The notes under the pieces were generated by a model. The model saw only the letters and a list, made by a program, of their open reading frames with translations. It was not told the DNA's origin and did not search any database. Made by a program: the position numbers and the translations under genes. A DNA stretch of 10,818 nucleotides from CAIXTV01 sp037144095 (lineage in GTDB: Bacteria; Bacteroidota; Bacteroidia; Bacteroidales; CAIXTV01): NCBI GenBank assembly GCA_037144095.1, contig JBAWXL010000161.1, positions 1-10,818 of the forward strand, in the 5' to 3' direction. The stretch's first letter is position 1; every line of letters begins with the position of its first letter. Below, one piece after another: positions 6,801 through 10,818 of the stretch.

Positions 6801-8178
6801 GATGATAACAATATTGATTGAAATTTAGTGAATCTATTGTCCCGTCGAACTTAATGTAGGCATCCTTTTCGCTCAAACCCGAGCCACTAAGATTTAGATT
6901 GAAGCTAAGAGTTCCAAATTTTTCTTCTTCTCCCAGCAATTTTCCGGCTTGTACTTTATTGGCTTCAAGTTTGCCGCTATACGAAATGATGCCGTTGTGT
7001 TTATCTCTTTTTAAAGAAATATCAGTTTTGAAATTGCCGGCATCCGTATTGAAATTTCCGTAAGCAACGAAATCATTATAAAATCCGGTGAAATTTGCAT
7101 CAACTAAGATGTTCCCGAAATTCAACAATTGGGGAGGAATCATTTTACTGATGGTCTGATTGACTCCCGGCAATCGGAAACGATCAATATCATACATTGA
7201 AGTGAAAAATTCTTTCACCCTCAAATTAATAAAGGTTTCCTCAATATTAGGTAGTCCTGTGAGTTGCACCCTTCCTGAAAAGAAGGTAGACTTGCCATAG
7301 CGCAATTTTAAATCTGTTAATTTGAGTCTGCTTATTGGACCGGAAATATTCCCTTCTAAGGCAATTTTATCTTCCATCCCCCAGAGTTCTTTTGTAAAGT
7401 AGGCAACATCTTTAAGATTTAATGAAGCATAATCAATATGTGCCTGAAGCGAAATCTTATTCAGAAAATCACTGAAATCGTTCGGGTTTGAATATTTCAA
7501 TGCTAAAGAACCCGAATAGAATGAGTTTTGAGTAGAAAGTTTCAGAAAGTTAAGATATATTCCACTTTGGTTTAACAGAAAATCAGAATGCAAGCTCACG
7601 AGTGTAAAACCCGAACGCTCTTTCAAAGACAAAAATTGAATTAAAGCATGCACTGAATCTGTACCATAGCTTACATCACTAATGGTTGTATTTATTTGAT
7701 GAAGAAAAAGATTATTATAATCAACGGCCTTAGAGTCAGGTATTATTTGAAGATGTTTATCTTGTAATAAAAATGAGGAATTATTAAGCGAAATTGCTTT
7801 ACAATTGATTTGCCAGGGTTTTTGCTTGCTGGTGTCGGATGAGGAGAAATAGTCACTTAAAACTTTAATGTTAAAAGTATTATCGCTTAAATACTTAACC
7901 ACAGATATCGAAAGCTCATCAACAGACAATTGCTTTATATTAAGTTTCTTTTTCCCAATAGAAATAGATTGAATATCAAGATAAATTTTGCCGGCCTTAA
8001 TCATTGATTGATAATGTCTGTCATTAATATAAACATCATCAAGCTCAATTTCGAGGCTCCAGGTGAGTTTTACTTTCCCAATATGAACTTCTGTCCTGAG
8101 TTCGTCGGAAAGATAGGATGCAAATTTATGTGCAAGCCAGGTTTGTACCGAACTGAAACTCAAAACAACAAATAGCAT
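3811..8178 (-). CDS. tamB: Translocation/assembly module TamB (DUF490) family protein
   Basis: TamB-like proteins are inner-membrane-anchored, periplasm-spanning beta-taco proteins tied to outer membrane protein assembly and, for the AsmA-like superfamily, phospholipid transport. From the ATG at 8178 there are 1455 residues. The N-terminus is hydrophobic, followed by WLAHKFASYLSDELRTEVHIGKV, a typical start of the AsmA/TamB fold. A very long series of beta repeats follows (FxGNIxF, GxLxxxG patterns). The conserved C-terminal TamB domain covers about 1150-1455: GDIKIYVPKKGQF near 1160, SIKWNGDPYDADINI near 1200, MLRQTFSLLVMNRFMP near 1287 and YTQGVGLFYRREF near 1430. By eye the 3' third looks richer in G+C than the 5' part. 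The frame stays open above 8178 and completes the membrane segment, so the true start is probably upstream (see findings). No TamA/BamA partner is in the window. Confidence 0.93.
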   Translation of the reverse strand: MLFVVLSFSSVQTWLAHKFASYLSDELRTEVHIGKVKLTWSLEIELDDVYINDRHYQSMIKAGKIYLDIQSISIGKKKLNIKQLSVDELSISVVKYLSDNTFNIKVLSDYFSSSDTSKQKPWQINCKAISLNNSSFLLQDKHLQIIPDSKAVDYNNLFLHQINTTISDVSYGTDSVHALIQFLSLKERSGFTLVSLHSDFLLNQSGIYLNFLKLSTQNSFYSGSLALKYSNPNDFSDFLNKISLQAHIDYASLNLKDVAYFTKELWGMEDKIALEGNISGPISRLKLTDLKLRYGKSTFFSGRVQLTGLPNIEETFINLRVKEFFTSMYDIDRFRLPGVNQTISKMIPPQLLNFGNILVDANFTGFYNDFVAYGNFNTDAGNFKTDISLKRDKHNGIISYSGKLEANKVQAGKLLGEEEKFGTLSFNLNLSGSGLSEKDAYIKFDGTIDSLNFNQYCYHHFDIDGELNQKVFNGNIKLNDPNADLFFNGNIDFKEKIPVFNFNALLQNAHLEKLHLINRDSNLVLNTQLRCNFTGDKPDNLIGNLEFFNTSYKENGKTYFMKKLSVNSTLEADSSKTFQLRSDFVDADFKGVFIFKDLISSVEHFINGYIPSFLTEKSNSLQALTNEHLNFSISFKNTDDLCRLFIPNLTIAPHTELSGKFNSMNSNFSFNLESKYIKFNNYLVSNLHINGNTLTDGFLLKTLGESVYVNKNELFDSLQITTLVKTDSVRFSVNWTDMDTVDRNVGNINGNVVFPSSGLYVVNLNHTSITLKDSVWVTNNDNFISIDSNAIVLNNLKFSHNLQQLSLFGEITHDPTKSLKVSFSNFDLSDFDKVISQESVDLDGTMNGTLDIYKLYQTPEYISNLVVKNFGFNGDRLGDAIINSKWDNEKKAIFANMEIIYMGNYSENKPIKVQGYFYPTAEKENFDFDIFLENFKLKAIQHYVRAFSSSLVGKASGKLHLGGKTSMPELTGKVMLQRTIMKIDYSNTEYNFADEISFSPNSINFNKITVSDDYGNKAIVNGKLMHKGFTNFSIDLTIEPQKFLALNTNSALNANFYGKVFASGKLRISGPVEDLMIEATAAPAKGSLLVIPVGSQGSLKENNFITFVSKQVQVNIDSEYINTSDISLFFDLLVNQEATIQINFDPQSGGTLKANGDGDIKIYVPKKGQFQMSGEYVINDGDYYFNLQNIINKRFKIEKGGSIKWNGDPYDADINIRAKYRTKVSLGDIAKGEDSSAYSKRIPLESVLALSGKLSNPTIKFGFELPNSDNTVKAFVFDAIDTTNEQEMLRQTFSLLVMNRFMPTVNSKSSNTLSSGVEVTSTELISTQLSNWLSQISKDFDIGVKYQSGDKLSNEELQVALSTQLFNDRVIVDGNVGFGGGTTYTQPGKQSTSQIVGDVQVEVKITQDGRFRVLVFNRSNNNLLNYNTSLYTQGVGLFYRREFNKLSELFRKSQK

Positions 8179-8262
8179 TATCAGCAGTCCTGTCAGAACC
8201 GAAATAATATAAATCGTAACTTTGGCAAAATTTTTAATACTTTTGAAATTTAGTACAAAAAT
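8179..8262. promoter_or_regulatory. Divergent tamB-tsaD promoter region
   Basis: For tsaD (plus), two TAnnTTTG matches occur: TAACTTTG at 8217-8224 and TACTTTTG at 8238-8245. For tamB (minus), TATTTTTG occurs at 8263-8256, overlapping the tsaD start codon. None has a TTG at the expected 17-23 nt upstream, so individual assignments are weak. The tsaD leader has no Shine-Dalgarno sequence (A-rich, AGTACAAAAAT before the ATG). Part of this region is probably also tamB coding sequence. Confidence 0.4.
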
Positions 8263-9279
8263 ATGAATATTCTCACACTTGGCATCGAATCTTCTTGCGA
8301 TGATACTTCTGCAGCGGTTTTACTCAACAACAAATTGCTTGCCAATGTCATTGCAAACCAAAAAGTTCATGAGCAATTTGGTGGTGTAGTCCCAGAATTG
8401 GCTTCACGCGCACATCAGCAAAATATTATTCCTGTGGTTGATACAGCTTTGAAGGAAGCTGGTGTTAAAAAAAGTGAATTAACTGCAATTGCCTACACAA
8501 GAGGGCCTGGCTTGTTAGGCTCTTTGCTGATAGGAAGCACTTTTGCTAAAACAATGTCATTGGGTTTAGGTATCCCATTGATTGAAGTTGACCATTTAGA
8601 GGCACACATTTTAGCTCATTTTATACAATATGATAAGGAAATCTCAGAACCTTCATTTCCTTTTCTTTGTTTGTTAGTTTCTGGGGGGCACACTCAAATA
8701 ATGCTGGTGAAAGATTACTTTCAAATGGAGCTAATTGGACAAACTATTGATGATGCAGCCGGAGAAGCCTTTGATAAAGCTGCAAAAATATTAGGTTTAC
8801 CATACCCAGGTGGACCTTTAATTGATAAGTATGCTGCATTGGGTGATCATAAGTTTTATAATTTTCCGCGACCACAAATAAAAAACCTTGATTTCAGCTT
8901 TAGTGGATTGAAAACGTCATTTCTATATTATATCAGAGACAATTTAAAGATAAATTCTGATTTTATAAATGCTAATCTAAACGATTTATGCGCGTCAATG
9001 CAATTTGCTATTGTAAAGACTTTGATGCATAAAATTGAATTGGCAATTAAGCAAACAGGAGTGAAGCAAATTGCTTTGGCAGGAGGGGTTTCTGCTAATT
9101 CAGCATTAAGAAAAGCTTTAATAGAATTGGGAACTTTAAAAGGATGGAAAGTTTTCATTCCTCCTTTTCAATTTACTACTGATAATGCTGCCATGATTGC
9201 AATAACCGGATATTTGAAATATAAAAAAGGAGATTATTCAACAATAGAACAATCTCCTTATTCAAACAGTAAATATTAA
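8263..9279 (+). CDS. tsaD: tRNA N6-adenosine threonylcarbamoyltransferase subunit TsaD
   Basis: TsaD (Kae1/YgjD family) transfers the threonylcarbamoyl group from threonylcarbamoyl-adenylate to N6 of A37 in ANN-decoding tRNAs. It works in the cytoplasm with TsaB and TsaE. The 338-residue length is normal for the family. Conserved elements are in order: GIESSCDDT (7-15), VVPELASRAH (42-51), the metal-binding HxEAH (His111, His115), SGGHT (140-144), DDAAGEAFDK (163-172), YPGGP (181-185), FSFSGLKT (211-218), GGVSANS (274-280) and TDNAAM with Asp307 as the third metal ligand. All key residues are intact. The start at 8263 gives the usual MNILTLGIESS N-terminus. It is divergent from tamB, a neighbour pairing I recall from other Bacteroidota, and convergent with the T9SS protein 23 bp downstream. 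Its final codons overlap an antisense terminator. Confidence 0.98.
   Translation: MNILTLGIESSCDDTSAAVLLNNKLLANVIANQKVHEQFGGVVPELASRAHQQNIIPVVDTALKEAGVKKSELTAIAYTRGPGLLGSLLIGSTFAKTMSLGLGIPLIEVDHLEAHILAHFIQYDKEISEPSFPFLCLLVSGGHTQIMLVKDYFQMELIGQTIDDAAGEAFDKAAKILGLPYPGGPLIDKYAALGDHKFYNFPRPQIKNLDFSFSGLKTSFLYYIRDNLKINSDFINANLNDLCASMQFAIVKTLMHKIELAIKQTGVKQIALAGGVSANSALRKALIELGTLKGWKVFIPPFQFTTDNAAMIAITGYLKYKKGDYSTIEQSPYSNSKY
9227..9259 (-). terminator. Intrinsic terminator of the T9SS surface protein, located within the 3' end of tsaD
   Basis: AAGGAGATT (9227-9235) and AATCTCCTT (9251-9259) form a perfect 9-bp stem with a 15-nt loop. On the minus strand the stem runs into a T tract (plus-strand A run 9223-9228), the arrangement of an intrinsic terminator. 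It begins 43 nt after the stop of the minus-strand gene (9303). On the plus strand no T tract follows, so it is unlikely to end tsaD transcripts. A weaker 6-bp hairpin (CAGTAA 9267-9272 with TTACTG 9280-9285) spans the tsaD stop and might serve tsaD. Confidence 0.6.
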
Positions 9280-9302
9280 TTACTGCTTAGATTCATGGAA
9301 AA

Positions 9303-10818
9303 TTAATTTTTAATAATCTTCAATACGGAAGTGTTTTGTTTTCCTTGTAGTTTGATAAAATAAATTCCTTGTGGAAGGGCATTATGGAAAACGAAAACGT
9401 TATGTCCATCATTTGCATAGCGTTTTTCGGAAGTGATTAGGCGCCCACTTATATCGCTTAATTCAATATTTATAGTCTGATTCCCTTTGCTGTCCATATT
9501 TATCATATACCAATCTTTACATGGGTTTGGATATATTTCAGCAATAAACTCAGGAAATGCTATATCATCAATTCCTTCATAGCCCTGGGGATGTTCAGTT
9601 ATACAAATGTTATCAAGATACACATTATCCATCTTCATAGGAATTCCAAACACGGTTGTGTCTTTGGACATACAACGACTTTCAAACTCAAGATTGAATT
9701 GTGTGCCAGCATAGGCGTTTAGATTTACATAATGCGTCTTAAAAGGGTCACTACCGTTTGTAACAGGTTTATAACCGGGACCAACCTGAGTTCCATTGGC
9801 TAAAACTCTAAGATTACTGCAATTTGTGTAATCACCTGCTCCAATATATTGGGTGTATATCGTTCCTCCGTCTGTTTGTTTGAGGTCAAAACGTAAGCTT
9901 GCCTCAGTCCAGGAGGAAGCATTGACACAAAAGCCTAACTTTGCAGAAAGAAAATCATTCACAGCCCAATTATTTGTTCCGTCAGGGAAGACAAGCATAT
10001 TTATATAATCAAAAGCATTTCCACCTGTCATCAAAAAGCCTTTGGTTCCGGTATTATGAGCAGCAGTTGAAACTAAAGCGTGAGAATAAGTGGTTGTTAA
10101 AACATAAAACAAATCGTTTGGATTGGTTTCCTCAAAAGTTACCGTATCTTCAACCAAATAAGTTGGATTATTTATTAAAGATTGAATCATATTATTGGTA
10201 GTAAATGTGTCAAGAGGGAAGGCTGTACTTGTCTGTATGGTGATTAATCCATGCTCATTGGTTAAATTTGCCTGAGTAGTGAAAGTATAGCTTATGGTAT
10301 CACCGGGAAATAGGGTAGAAGGCAGCACATAATTTTCAGTAACCACAGGCTGTGCATTAACTTTGTAGGTTAATGGAATGGTATCTCCATGAGGAAGTGA
10401 GTCGCAGCCGAAAAAGCTAAATTTCATAGTAACACTTTCGTTTTGCAAGCCGCATCCTGATATAGGAGAGGTAATTTTAGTAGGTCCTAAATCCACATTT
10501 TGCAATAAAATATTTGTGAATTGATATTGAATGATACTATCAGTGAAAACAGAAGAATTTTCACCAAGCTTTGCCCAGCAATTTAAGGTGTGGGCTCCAA
10601 TTGTTGCTACATTAAAAGGAATTGTGCTCGTAAATTGCAATGAATCGCCACCATACCAGGAGGCAGAAAGTGTGAGTGTGTCATATACTAAAGGATTGCT
10701 GTCCATTTTATAAGCAAACACGACTTTTTTACCCGGAGCAAGCACCGAATCGCATCCTGCATAATACATATCCACTCCAATATGCACGTTATTTAAACCG
10801 CAGGCAGTTACCGGGGAA
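9303..10818 (-). CDS. Large T9SS-sorted surface protein, 3' part (CARDB-like repeats, MAM/lectin-like domain, sorting tail)
   Basis: The open frame crosses the right edge: ten codons upstream of an internal GTG at 10787 are in frame and match the repeat pattern (SPVTACGLNN), so that GTG is not the start. About 505 codons are visible. The N-terminal visible part carries two related units of about 100 residues, each starting SP(V/I)xxCGL and containing GCDSL, a Gly-Asp turn and a TF/TST strand. They resemble CARDB/Ig-like adhesive domains. The middle part (about 10140-9600) begins EDTVTFEE and ends KMDNVYLDNICI, typical of MAM- or carbohydrate-binding-like jelly rolls in T9SS proteins. The C-terminus (about 9545-9306) is a T9SS type A sorting domain: IYPNPCKDW, IELSDISGRL, LPQGIYFIKL and a final VLKIIKN. 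Role inferred: cell-surface adhesin, or an accessory module of a hydrolase or protease whose catalytic part would lie off-window. Confidence 0.87.
   Translation of the reverse strand, partial: SPVTACGLNNVHIGVDMYYAGCDSVLAPGKKVVFAYKMDSNPLVYDTLTLSASWYGGDSLQFTSTIPFNVATIGAHTLNCWAKLGENSSVFTDSIIQYQFTNILLQNVDLGPTKITSPISGCGLQNESVTMKFSFFGCDSLPHGDTIPLTYKVNAQPVVTENYVLPSTLFPGDTISYTFTTQANLTNEHGLITIQTSTAFPLDTFTTNNMIQSLINNPTYLVEDTVTFEETNPNDLFYVLTTTYSHALVSTAAHNTGTKGFLMTGGNAFDYINMLVFPDGTNNWAVNDFLSAKLGFCVNASSWTEASLRFDLKQTDGGTIYTQYIGAGDYTNCSNLRVLANGTQVGPGYKPVTNGSDPFKTHYVNLNAYAGTQFNLEFESRCMSKDTTVFGIPMKMDNVYLDNICITEHPQGYEGIDDIAFPEFIAEIYPNPCKDWYMINMDSKGNQTINIELSDISGRLITSEKRYANDGHNVFVFHNALPQGIYFIKLQGKQNTSVLKIIKN
10148..10818 (-). 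repeat. Two tandem CARDB/Ig-like protein repeats within the T9SS surface protein
   Basis: Copy 1 begins SPVTACGLNN at the window edge and copy 2 begins SPISGCGLQN about 130 residues later. Shared features in order are CGL, GCDS, a short Gly-containing turn, a (V/L)xYK(M/V)xxxP strand and GDS/GDT before a strand with Thr and Phe. The repeats are diverged at the DNA level, so this is an old domain duplication. More copies probably lie outside the window. Confidence 0.6.

Noticed and set aside
9941..10201. Plus-strand 86-codon frame rich in Gln, Lys and Tyr
   Set aside because: It is antisense to the lectin-like domain of the T9SS protein and has no domain or start-site support.
10785..10787. 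GTG as the start of the right-hand T9SS protein
   Set aside because: The ten codons upstream to the window edge are in frame and match the SPxxxCGL repeat start seen again in the next repeat, so the gene continues beyond the window.

Overview
The window looks like a chromosome segment from a member of the Bacteroidota (exact order not determined). The pointers are AT-rich DNA, two proteins with C-terminal type IX secretion (T9SS) type A sorting domains (YPNP motif), a collagen-like protein with the Bacteroidota MSYQAVIR N-terminal domain, a lipoprotein with an NGC-KKD lipobox, TAnnTTTG-type promoter boxes, and mostly A-rich rather than Shine-Dalgarno leaders.

Left half (1-3562): five genes, all on the minus strand. 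Read in transcription order they are a heptad-repeat protein of unknown function (3562-2999), a 232-residue protein of unknown function (2959-2261), a lipoprotein with a DUF5011/HYR-like domain (2173-1463), then after a 479-bp gap a short T9SS-sorted protein (983-495) and, 4 bp further on, the start of a collagen-like protein that leaves the window (490-1). A good Bacteroidota-type promoter lies just before the first gene. The lipoprotein gene and the short T9SS gene are each preceded by a copy of the same 60-90 bp element. The short T9SS gene also has a strong Shine-Dalgarno sequence, unlike every other gene here.

Middle (3563-8262): a 248-bp spacer holds a promoter, an AT-rich stem-loop, a probable minus-strand terminator and an octamer repeat array that abuts the stop codon of tamB. 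tamB (1455 codons or more, minus strand) encodes the large inner-membrane-anchored TamB/DUF490 protein. Its open frame continues upstream of the first ATG and supplies the missing half of the membrane anchor, so the usual start call is probably too short.

Right (8263-10818): tsaD (plus strand), the tRNA t6A37 threonylcarbamoyltransferase subunit, is divergent from tamB across 84 bp. It is convergent with a large T9SS-sorted, probably adhesive or lectin-like surface protein that enters from the right edge. The likely terminator of that protein is embedded antisense in the last codons of tsaD.

Functionally the window mixes two conserved housekeeping genes (tsaD, tamB) with surface and secreted accessory proteins. 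I see no phage, IS, CRISPR, tRNA or rRNA. The more unusual items are repeat-derived: a 21-bp/heptad minisatellite gene, an octamer repeat occurring both in a spacer and inside a signal-peptide coding region, and the duplicated leader element.
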